A DNA stretch of 64,000 bases from Prunella strophiata (Eukaryota; Chordata; Aves; Passeriformes; Prunellidae): the NCBI GenBank assembly GCA_036583965.1, contig JAZBQD010000014.1, positions 27,633,490 through 27,697,489 on the forward strand, in the 5' to 3' direction. Of the stretch, positions 28,601 through 40,600 are shown in pieces. The notes beneath the pieces were generated by a model. That model saw nothing but the letters and a program-made list of their open reading frames with translations. It searched no databases and was not told where the DNA came from. Every line of letters begins with the position of its first letter. The first letter of the stretch is position 1. The translations under genes were made by a program, and so were the position numbers.

Positions 28601-31600
28601 TGACTTCTGTTATACTAGGTATGCCAAAAAAAATATAGAGGACAATTGAAACCTAGAAATGTCTTCTATTAACTTGGCATGACTGACTGTTTTTCTAAAG
28701 GTGATGGGGACAACTAATGATGGAGGTCAAGACAGAAAGAAATCAAGAGAAACAAAAAGTTAAGTTGAAACTGATTTCAGTTGTGCACCAATAAAAGTTC
28801 TTACAGGTTTGGGTTTCAGTCACTTCTGACTTTTCCAGGAGAGGAGGAGTTGGTTTTCTATGTTATCCTCTGCAACTTCCCTTGCCAGTACAGTGCCAGA
28901 ATTGTTTAATGAGAATATCTCAGGATCCAAAACACTGTAACTGCAGAATAGGAGAAAGAGAAGAAAACACAAAAAATCCCAACATACAGTATCAAAAATA
29001 ATTTTGATATACATACACAAAATTCAGTTTTCAGAAGTGATTACTTTCCAGCAGCTTCAGGAATAAAAAATAATGAATGATAGCCAAATGTTATAAGGAA
29101 CCAAAAAACTTAGTATAGTATATTTCAAAGCTTTCATCTCACCAATAAAGTTAGCAACCAAAAGTGTGCCTGATATCCAAAGGATGGAAAGCAAAACTTT
29201 TTACATAGTAAAAAGTAATTTGTATTTGAAAGGCTGAACTGTTCATATGAATATATTGTAATTCAGATCTGTCTGCATTAGCAGCAATTAACACAATAAT
29301 CTCTATTAATAGCAACCACTGATAGTGCACTAAGATATACCTGTCCAGATGCTGTGAACCACTAATTCCAATATTATATTGCTCTTCCAGGTTCTTTTTA
29401 AATAGGTGGTAGTGTGCAACTGCCAGATAGATATTCATCTGAGACTTCCAGGGCATCTCTTCAAGACAGATTTGACAAAAATTACTTCGGGTTACGTATT
29501 TAGTCAGCAGCATCACTAAGGTTTCATGAGCTAATATCTTCAACTTATCCTTGCCTTTCCTAAATCAAAACATAAGAAGTAGCAAAAAGTGAAACTCTTT
29601 TTCTTGAAGCTCTAGAGAGAAGTCCTGGTAAAGATACACAGATATTCTGTTACATATCCCCAGATTTATATGCATAAGCACAAGACATATTTCTAAATAA
29701 AAAACTTTTGCTTTACTCAAGAAAAGCAACTGTGCTTTCCCTCTTTAAGTGCACTTAACACACAATAAATTCTATTTGATATTTTACCAGCTTCTATAAG
29801 AGATTTGTCTTAGTATTTTAAAAAGTTTAGATAATTTTGAAGTTATTTGTCCCTGAATTGTACAGATTATTATAGGAAATACAATGTGCTTCAAAGTCAA
29901 TTCAGGAGGGTCTTCTATTATTCTATAAATCCGGATAATTTTTTTTATTGCTTTGCTTTGGTAGTTAAGTACCTCCAGTATGAAGAGAACATAGTATTTC
30001 AAATCTGGATGCCTGCCTTTAATTTCCAGCCAAAGTTTTTTTTTAGTTTCCCTGAGATATGAAAAAATTCTGTATTACTTCACAAACATACAATGCTATA
30101 TTTAAACTGAGTCTCATTTTTTTAAAAATTAACTGTAAACTGATCCCTTTATTAATCTAAATTATTTTTCTGCCTGTTTTTCACCCTTTAAAATTTGGGC
30201 AGAATGGTATACCACCCACGATTTTGATTATATTATACAGCATTACTATTATGTAAGACACAAAAGAGTAGCTGATAAAAACCCAAGATAAGTTTAACAT
30301 CCCCTCTTCTGCTAAAAGCCATGAAAATCATTTCAAGTAAGGCAGGGTTTCTTCTGTCAGGGATGGTTTAGGTGAATATTTAGAAGATTATATGGAACTT
30401 TTTTTTAGGTGATTTAAAACTACTTCCAGAATCAGTTACATGATTGCTTAGATGCAAATATTTATAGTTTTCTATTTGCTAATTACTGAAATCATAAGTG
30501 ACCAAAGGACCAAGTTATGAATAATACACATTACTTTTAAGTCAGAAAGGTAATGTTATTGGCAAGTTAACCAAATATAAACAAATATCTGCCAAAAAAG
30601 AGGTGAATATTTTAATTTTTTTTTAATCAAAAAACAAATAATTCTGTAGCTTTTTCTGGAAGCTACAGAACAGATAATCCAAAAAGACTAGCACAACTAC
30701 CACAAAAATCATTCTGAAACTGCTACTACTATTACTAAATTATTTATTTAATAATAATTTTTTTTTAATCTTTGTAACAGATAAACTTCCCCAACACAAT
30801 CTGAAAAGCATTATAATACACAGATTATCAGAGCTTTTCCACCTTGAGGAATCAACATGCTCAAGCTAACACCACAACTGAAATACAATCTTTGATTATT
30901 AATACAAAGACTTGAAATCATTAACAGCTATTAAACAGAAATGGAACAGATTTTGTTTCCTTGAGTGGAAACCAATTTTAGACTAAACTATATCAGAAAA
31001 ATGAGAGGACTGTGCACAAATTAGACTCTTTGATATAGTACAAAAATTAAAATACACAGTTAATTGTAAACTAAATTTCAGTCAAAACATTGTTTTTCTG
31101 TATATGAGCCTGACAACTGTGTTCATTTACTTTTTTGTTTCTGCAGAATTCATTGCATCTGGATTTTTCATTAAATACTCTCTGAGAGGTCCTTTCTCAG
31201 GCATGGCTGGTTTTGTCGTTTTCTTCGCAGGTGATGCCCTCGGTTTCTTTGAAGGTGGGGTATTCTTTCCCTTTAAAAAAAACTTGCATCAAAATCTTAA
31301 ATATACTTCAAATAATTATTTATACCTACATTATCAATTACTTGAGGTATAGAGCAGTTTTGCTTACAAAGGAATAGAACATTAAAAAAAAAAAAAATCC
31401 TGGATATGATTGTCAAAATAAGGCTGCAAAAGAAATACTTTAAAATTCCAGAAAACTTCACATTTTTTCTGGAAAGTACATGTAAAATGCCTGACACAAA
31501 GAAGGCACCCAGGTCCTTAAACATTTTCTTTCATATACCAGTGTTTTCATAACAGAAATAATGATAGCTCTTTTCCTAACATTATAAACAGTAAAACTTT

Positions 31601-34600
31601 GCAATGCAAAAACTGAGATAGATTAAGAAACGTTTCTTAATCTATCTCAAATGCGAGCAACAACATTACTAGAGTATTATGAGGGAGAAAACTCTTCCTC
31701 CAAAATAATACAAATCCATTAAGATTATTTGTATCTTCCAGTAAAAGTAAAAATTTATTTTAAATTAATTCTGAACAAAAAGCCTTTATTGTGCAATTAG
31801 AACATCTGCACAAGGAGTTAACCATGAACAATTAGTCACATAAAAGTGTAAGTACATATTGTACAAAAAGGCCTGAGTTGACCTCCTTTTCTGAATGTGA
31901 TGGTACTCAAGACATTTCCTACTACCATGAATGTTATTTTAAATGGAGTTAGGAAAGGCAAGTTTCTTCTGATTTCAGGAATTCCTTATTTTGACTCATC
32001 TCAAATTCTCACAATTGGTCTTTCAGATTAATCCCTATGCCAACTTTTCATCCTGGTTTTAGAAGTGCAGAGGTCAGCTGAGGACTAGCGTTTGTACACC
32101 AAATTTCATGAACTGTGGTTGTCTCTAGATGAGATTTTTGAGATAATTTTTGAAAATCAATTTTGTTCTTAGAGTATTGCTACTCAGTAAAAACACACAA
32201 CTCCTTAAAAATAAAACTCACTTTCTGAACTCCTGCAGCATGTGTGCCTTCTCCCAGAGTGAGAGATCTTACTTGTGTTAAAATTCCATCAGCACCAAGG
32301 ATGTTCTCATTCCTCCTGATAAAAAAATATTTTTAAATCATCATCATCATAATAATCATGTTAAACTCCTTTCAGAGTAAAAGGTTATCTTTGGGAACAT
32401 ATAGAGCATATAATGCAATTACAATTTATTTGCAGTTTAAAAGTTCAAAGTACTTTCTTTTCTTCATGTTCTTCAGAGAACAGGAAGAGTTAATTTTCAA
32501 GGTTTATTATAGAAATCTGAATTTTTGAGTAATGCCTAGCAAAATAAAATGTTTTTCTTCATTACTCAAATTATACTACAGAATTTAGCAAAAAATTCTT
32601 CACATCCTATTGTTTGGTCTCTTGTAACCACAATTCCTTTTCCCTAAAATATATATCTCATTTTCACTGATTATTTGCCTTTCATATTTTAGAAATACTA
32701 ATGTGCTTTTTTAAAAATGGGATCTTCTCAGGTAAGTGTCTACAATTTGGCTCCATTTATCCTTTCCCCAGAGAATTTTTTTTTTGACACAACAGGCCTG
32801 ATCAGTTTGCTTTTGATTTAACCCATCATACCTTCCCAAGCTATGCCACCATCCCATAATAATAGTTGTGTAATCCTCTGTGTTCCTGGAACTTCTGCAG
32901 ACTAGGAGTCATGGAAATTACTCCTGATGGGTCTTCTGACAGGTAAAACTTAGTTTCTTTTGTAACTGTGACTCTCATGAACCTAAGCAGTAGTTTTTCA
33001 CTACTACTGTAACAGAGATCTACCTTTTCAAGTTCTCTTCCACACTCTCTGCCCACTCCAGAACCCACTGAAATTTCTCTTCATTCAGGACTTTGTGCAA
33101 AAGTTGAACAAAGAACTCAAGGAAACGTCTTTGGCCTCTGAATTTAAGCACTGCAATAAAGTAACAAATAACACAGGTATTTATGCTGTAACAGAATTCT
33201 GAATTCTGCTAAAATTTCAGCTATGTATGCCTCAAAGAACTTAATTATGTCATGTTGTATTCTCAAAGTGACACTAAAATCAGGGATACACAATGGCAGT
33301 TGCTAAATGCTTCTTGTGATTGGGCATCCAGAAGCACAAGAAGCATTTAGCACATCCACAATCTCACTCTATTTAATACACTCCTAGAATTACAAACATT
33401 GTAGAGACAATGTGAATTGTCTGTGAATTCCTCTGTGAATTCCTCTTCCAGTGAAATAATTTAATGTGGAAACGGGATTTCTGTGAATTCCTCTTCCAGT
33501 GAAATAATTTAATGTGGAAACGGGATATCTTAATTTTAAAAGAACATTACATACAAAGAGAATCTTTGAAAATTTGGCACATTTTTTTAATTTACTTGTG
33601 TCTAAGGTTACTAGAAAACAAACATTATTCAATTTAAAATGTTAATATCTTATATACTTAGCATCAACACCCCAAATAATTGGTTGCATCCACTTCTCAA
33701 TGTGTTTATACTGAGAACTTTTTATAACTTATGTTTCACTCCACTTTGTATATTTGAGAACCAAATGAAGGTGAATTCCCAAGAGCTTATTCCAAGCAAG
33801 ACTGAGATTGCTTTAGTAGCAACTTTCTGAAGTAAAGGAGCCCTTACAATTAATATAAACACCAACTATTCCTACCTTCTCGATAAGCACGCTCTGATGT
33901 CCAACATGAAATTACAGGGTAGAGGAACAAAGGAGATTCCTTTCCTGTAAGCTGTGTCCCAGGACCTGAATCAATAACCAAATGAACTCCATTATGAAAA
34001 GCAGTGAGAATATACAATAGAAACTCCACCTGTAACTGACAAAAAAATCCTTCTCTAGCACAGTTTGCTTTTAAATCTCTCACTGTCATGAGAGAGGATG
34101 TCTGGAGTTCAGAGATCTAATAAAGAGCCATGAAAATCACATGTGGAGAAGAATGTGCAGAAGGGACATGCCAAGAATTTATTTAAGGCTATACAGCAAG
34201 AACTGATTCCATGATACTGCTATGGACTAATGCTTACATTCATGCTCTGAGTATGGATAACATAAGTAGGTAGAGGATTCTTTTTTCTTAAGCTAAATAT
34301 TTACAAAAATGTATGTGTAGAAATTCAGTTATATTCTATAAACAATATACTTTATATAGAATACACAGATATGAACAGTATTGCAGAATATATACAACAA
34401 TAATTTGGATTCAAGCTTCTGGCAGTCAAACACAACAGCAGATTAAACATGACCAGCTGATGAGCACTAAAACAGTATCACACATACTACTTGTTATCTT
34501 TCCTTAATAAAGAAAAACAATCTACAAATTTTGTGCTTAGACAAGTCCTGTGGTTGAAAAACATCAATGAAGCAAATCCCTGAAAAAAGCAAGATTAAAA

Positions 34601-37600
34601 ATGCACTCTGCAACCAGTTTGTAATTGTGGATAAATAGCTACAACCTCCAGTGAGAGCAGTCAGTTTAGGTCTGTTGAATGTAATTAATGTCCATCTAAG
34701 TAGGACAGCCAGCAGGAAAAGCAGACTTCTTAAAATTTTCTTTTTTGGACAGCCTTTCTTAGTACACTTTCCAATTTGACAAGTTCAAAAATATGTTGCT
34801 CCAAATAAGCATTTTCACAAAGAAAAATATGTGCCAGATTTTTTTTAATCAGAAAAGAGTTGAAATTTCAGAATTTAAATTGTACTGTCTGTGAAATATT
34901 TTGGTTTTCTCTTATTTTGAAAGAAGCAGATTCAGCTCTTTCATTTTTCTTGTAGACTATCATCAATGGAATGCTAAGTGTTGATCCAATTATAAGGATT
35001 TTCTATGACAAGGATTTTTCCAAAACATTTTTAACAGCATGCCCTACAGGTGTGCACACTGTCCTAAACCATTAATACATATTTTTAAGGACATCTGTAA
35101 GCTTTGCAAGGCCACAGCAAAAGGTTTCTTCTCAATTTGTATCCTGAAACTATTGACAAATAGGCTATTTCAAAAACAGAGCAGACTTTAGTGATCAATT
35201 ATTTGCCAGCTACTGAAAATGTGTGGGGTTTTTTTTAACTGATCAATCCATTAATTTAACTTTTTATTATGTAATCAACATGACTTTCAATTAACTTGCA
35301 GAATTCTTTCTTTATGTGACTTGTTCTGCAGGAATGTGAGCAAAAATGAAGGATTATTGTACAGATTAATGGAATTTTTTTGTATCACCCCTTATCCTAT
35401 TTTTCACAAGAGTACTTCCTCTTCTGAACAAACGCATGTACAGAAGTGATGGATGACAACTAGAACATGAGGGGTGTGGTCTTGCAGCAAAGGCCAGTTG
35501 CATACTGGGCTATACTAGAAGCAGCATGGCCAGCAGATCAGGGGACATGACCATTCCCTCTCTATTCTGCACGTGAGACCACATCTGGGTGACTGTCCCT
35601 GGGTTTGGGCACTGTAGTACCAGACACTGACACAGCAGAGTAAATCACAGGAAGGACAGCCAAGATGACAAGGAGCTACAGTGCATGAAGAGCCTGAGGG
35701 AACTGGGTTTGTTCAGTCTTAGGAAGAGAAGGCTAAGAGGAATCTACACCTACCTAACAGGAGGAATACAGAATGTGGAGACAGACTGTCCTCACCAAGA
35801 GCACAAAAGGCAATTGAAACAAGCCGGAAATCAGAAAATTCCAAAGACATATAAAGAAAACCTCTCCAACCATAAGAGTGGTTAAATATCAGAACAGGTG
35901 ACCCATAAAGGTTACAAAATCTCTTTCTTCAGAAAGATTCAAAACTTGACAGGACAAGCCTCAGAGCAAGCTGATCTAATTGTACCTGTTTTGAGAAGGG
36001 GGCTGGAATAAATACCTTCCAGAAATGCCTTCCAACATATACTACTCTACAATTCTATCCAGGCTCCAAGGAGTACAGGATGCCAGGTAAATATAATGGG
36101 GAAAAAAAAAAAAAAAAACCCAGTGGTGTCTCTGAGATTAAGTTTAACCAAATTTTCTTTATAATTCTTACTTGTTAATTCATCTAAGTCTGGCAGGATT
36201 ATTAGCCAGAAAATTCTTTTGCTTGATCCCAGACTCCAACATATTTTAAAATAGGTTTATTCATTCCCGACTTAAAAGGTAGTTAAATACTAGTATGTGT
36301 GCAATTCCCTCACAAAAAGGACAATTTCTGTTAACTTTCTTCAGGGAGAGTTTTCTCCACTAAAATTTCCTGCAGTGGTCATTACTACTAGCACTAGCAG
36401 GGTATTAAGACAAGCTATAAATGGACAGTGGTCTTTGCCACTGCATTCTCTGATTTAAGAAGATAAAGCAAGCCTAAATAACATGGAATCCAATTTAAAG
36501 AGATTGGTTTTACCAATAAATATTTGCAGAACTGTTCACAAAGGAATATTCCTTTGAAAGAAGAAGTGAGTGCTCCAGTGGAAATTACAAAAAATATGAA
36601 TACATACATCACTACCAGGTGATCATCACCAAGATCATTACTGCTTTGGTTGAGTCATCATAGAAGATATAAGAAATAAAAGTACTTCTTCAGTAAATGT
36701 AGTTTTTACAAACAAACCATAGAAAACTACATAGACAAAGGTAAGACATGTTTCAACAGTACACTCACCTGGTTCTGTCAGTTTGAGGAGACTTGATTCA
36801 AGACTATTTAGATTTTCTGCTGCTTTTGCCATTGCAGCTAAATGGGATGCCTTTGAGGAACGTCTCTGAAATATTGAATATTTTGTTATGAAAGCTTAAC
36901 TTAACTAAAACCAACCTGTCAATACTGGAATTTAGCTTAGATCACAAGTCTTCTAAATCTCTCTATCTTATAATCTCATCAATATTATATAATTTTTCTT
37001 TTCTGATGAAATAAAAATTATGTTCATGATTTATTTAGCACAGCATATTTTTTCACGCATGGGGACTCCCCATCTCTGGAGGTGTTCAAGACTGGGCTGG
37101 ATGAGGCACTGAGCAACCCAGTCTAGTGGAAGGTGTCCCTGCCCAAGGCTGGGGGGTGGAGCTAGATGATCTTTAAGGTCCCTTCCAACATAAACCATTA
37201 CGTGATTCTAGAACAAAAAAATTAATAAATCTAGTCTTCAAAATAATAGAATACAGAATTTAGAGAAAAGAAAAAGTAAAAACCAGAGCAACTACTTTTA
37301 CCTCTTTGCCAGTGTGTGTTTTTTCAGTTTTCACATTTCCTGACTGGCCAGGTAAAACTGCTGGGGAGATCAACAAGTTTTTCCCATAGTTAATGATAAT
37401 TGCTGAAAGTTCAACTCTTTCCATGAATATAGTACCTATAAAAGAATCATCTGTTATACAACTTTTTGTTTACATAATATGCAATATTTCATTACTGTCT
37501 GCTTATAATTGTCAAAATGCATGACTATTATAAATAGAAATTAATTACTCAATATGCAAGTTTCATTTAATAAAAAATGTAGACATGCAAAATAATTGGA

Positions 37601-40600
37601 ATTGCAGATATGTTACCTATGTGTTCTACTTCTCCTTAACCTGTCCCTCAGGGAATAGGAAGATTTACCCAGAAGTATCTATTGCTGTGATTGACACTCT
37701 CCCTGTTCTCAGGCAGTACTGCTATCAAAGAACATAAAGGGTAACTAAACGATCCTCATTTGCCTCTCTGGTATCAAGCACACATTTTAAAATCCCAACT
37801 GTATTAGTGAAAGGACTGGTGAAATTTATTTTTAAATTACAAAATTTACAAATTAACAGTGTAGCGAATGTTTTTCGATGGCTTTATCCTCTTTAGATGG
37901 AGCTCAAAAGGCCCAAGTGCTTCTACTATGTGCAAGCTAACTTCACATTAGGATCTTTGTCTTTGTGATCCTAAGTGTACAGATTACCTTAGGATAAACA
38001 CACTACATGACCTGACTGTAAGTCAAAAGAAAAACATATATCATGCTTTAATGAGAAGCATTTTCAATTCACTCATACTCTTTGCTATTCTGCATGCTAT
38101 CCTGTTGAAATGCTATCTCTAAGGAAAAAAAAAAAATCAGCAAGGTAAGTGGTAGTCAATTAGCTGAGGAATCTAACAACAAACAAATACTTAATCAAGG
38201 TTTTAAGGCTTCTAATAGGCTTTATTGGCCCTGATAGCATTCACCTGGGGCCTATGCCTGTGGGGCCAGGAGCTCCCTCTCAGCTCAAGTCTAAGCCTAC
38301 AGTCCCTGCTGGCTCCCATATGGCAGGAATGTTGGTCATCCAGCTTGGTCCAAGTCATGCCTGGGTGTGGCAACAGATCCACTAGACTGGGCACCTGGCC
38401 CACGGACCAGCATGTGAGCTTGACCTCGGACTGCTCCCATCATGATGGACCAGCCTGCTGGGCTCTGTCTGACCCTAGCCACCACACAGTTAGTCCTGAC
38501 CTGTGGACTGACTTCCCAGCTTCAAATCTGACCTGCCTCATCACCACAAATTTGCCTGATAACATGGATGCCTGGCTGAACCTCTATACCAGGTGCTGCT
38601 CTGACAGCCATGACACCGCCCTTGGCTCCTGGCCTCACAGCCATGCTGGCCTTGCAGAGCATTTTTAGGGTTATTTGATACTCATCTGGTCTTGTGAGGT
38701 TAGCACAGAGATTCAGTTCCTATAAAGACCAAGGTGAGGAATCACCAGCATGGGGCAATCCCTCAAATCCTTAGCCACAGCTCAGCTTGAGCTCAGTATG
38801 AGCTCTTAGCTGAGGTGTGCCCAAAGCTAGAGGAAAGCTGACTTTTTCAGTATCACACATTCATAGCAGCAAGTAATTAACTGCAGCATGTCCCTATACA
38901 TGAGGGAAAAAAATCCAGTACCGTGCTTCTTATCTCACTAAATAGAGTATCTGAATCATAAATGTCATCTACAGATATATATTACGGCTGAAAGTGAAGG
39001 TGTTTTCATTTTTGACAGCATGAAAAACTGAACAGTATAAAGTCTCTTGTATCTAATTAGCAACTACAACAGATATGTTAATCTGATTAAAACTACAAAT
39101 ATTGCTTATTTGCAATAAATAAACTTTTAAACTTACATATTACATGTATGCCTTATTGAAAATAGTACTACCTTAAATGTAAAATTACACACAATCATAT
39201 AAAATGTAGATCTAATGACATGCACTAATAGTTTTTGACTGTTTTCTGAATAAATAGTAAAAAGTCAAAATGTCATAGTTACAAAAATGCATTGATTCAA
39301 AGACACTAATAAATATTTGTATGCCTTTATGATTTAAGATTGCTGGTTCTCTAAGGTATCATTTTGAAGGCCAGCTTACTAAATCTTTTTTTTTTTTTTC
39401 CCTAAAAGACAAGAGCTGTATCTCAAAGTAAGCTGTAAGCACAAAAATACACACCATACCTTCGCTGTATGATATGAAGCACAAGCTATCATATGCTGAA
39501 TACTCTCATAACATCCTTCCTGTCTCCTTTGCAAAGTAGCACTTGGAATTTCTTGGAGAACAGCCAAGCATTTAATGAGGATCTGTAAATACAAGGGTTA
39601 AAACAAAGTTTTGAGTCTAGAACATACTTACAAGCTTGTACCTCTGTACAGCCCATTGTATTTCATGGTGAACTTTAAAAATACTTTGAAATCTAATGCA
39701 TAGAATAAAACATTAGCTGTACAAATGCCAATAATTAAATTTCCATTTAATTGAACAGTGTCAAGATTTCAACCACAGCCCTTTGGAAAAAATTACATGT
39801 TCACATAAAATCCCAGATATTAATATATAAATACATGATGGATATTTTTGCTGATTTAACTAACATGAAATCCAAGAATGTTTAATTCAGGTGAAATAAC
39901 AATCCTACTGGAGGACTACTGAAAAATATATTGAGATGGCAAGAATTTCAAATGAAAAAAAAAATATCTTTCCAGTATGCTGTAAAGATAAATTACTTCT
40001 TTCCCCAATTTTGTCCATCAGAAATGAAATGAACATGTGGCTAAATAATTTTTCAGTTTAATTAAGGAATCTGAAAGAAGAGCCATTTCCAGTGGCTAGC
40101 TGTACCTTTAGCAGGACATCACAGCCAACAGCATCTTAAGCAAGAAGCTATTCCTGTATTCGAATAGATTTTTTTTTTTCCTCTAATCACTCCTGAAAAC
40201 TTCTCAGGGCCCCAAGTGTCCCAGCAGTCCTTCCCCGAGCACCCTCACTTGAGACCTCCCCTCATACCCTCTGCCCAGGAGCCCAAGAGTAACAATCAAG
40301 CTCAGGCACACGCCTTCAGTCCCTGCTTGAGCTGTGGTACTGCTGTGCTGGTCTTCAGTTCTTTCTCCTGGATGGACCTTGGACCTGTGCTGTAGCCTTG
40401 TCTCCAGCCTCTGCCTTCAATTCCTGCACCTCCTGACTTTTTCTCCTGGATGGACCTTGGACCTGTGCTGTAGCCTTGTCTCCAGCCTCTGCCTTCAATT
40501 CCTGCACCTCCTGACTTTTTCTCCTGGATGGACCTTGGACCTGTGCTGTAGCCTTGTCTCCAGCCTCTGCCTTCAATTCCTGCACCTCCTGACTTTTTCT

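Noticed and set aside
36390..36450. Possible small exon reading EILVEKTLPEE between w17 and w18
   Set aside because: The phase is wrong in the frame required, and the full-length w18 from 36270 makes it unnecessary.
38225..38668. 147-codon plus-strand ORF as a gene
   Set aside because: No splice context, no recognisable protein, and the composition is that of a repeat. Kept only as an unexplained block.
39125..39190. A minus-strand donor GTAAGT at 39137 with an upstream acceptor, considered as the exon between w14 and w16
   Set aside because: Its length leaves the wrong phase. The 49-bp exon at 38939-38987 fits both neighbours.
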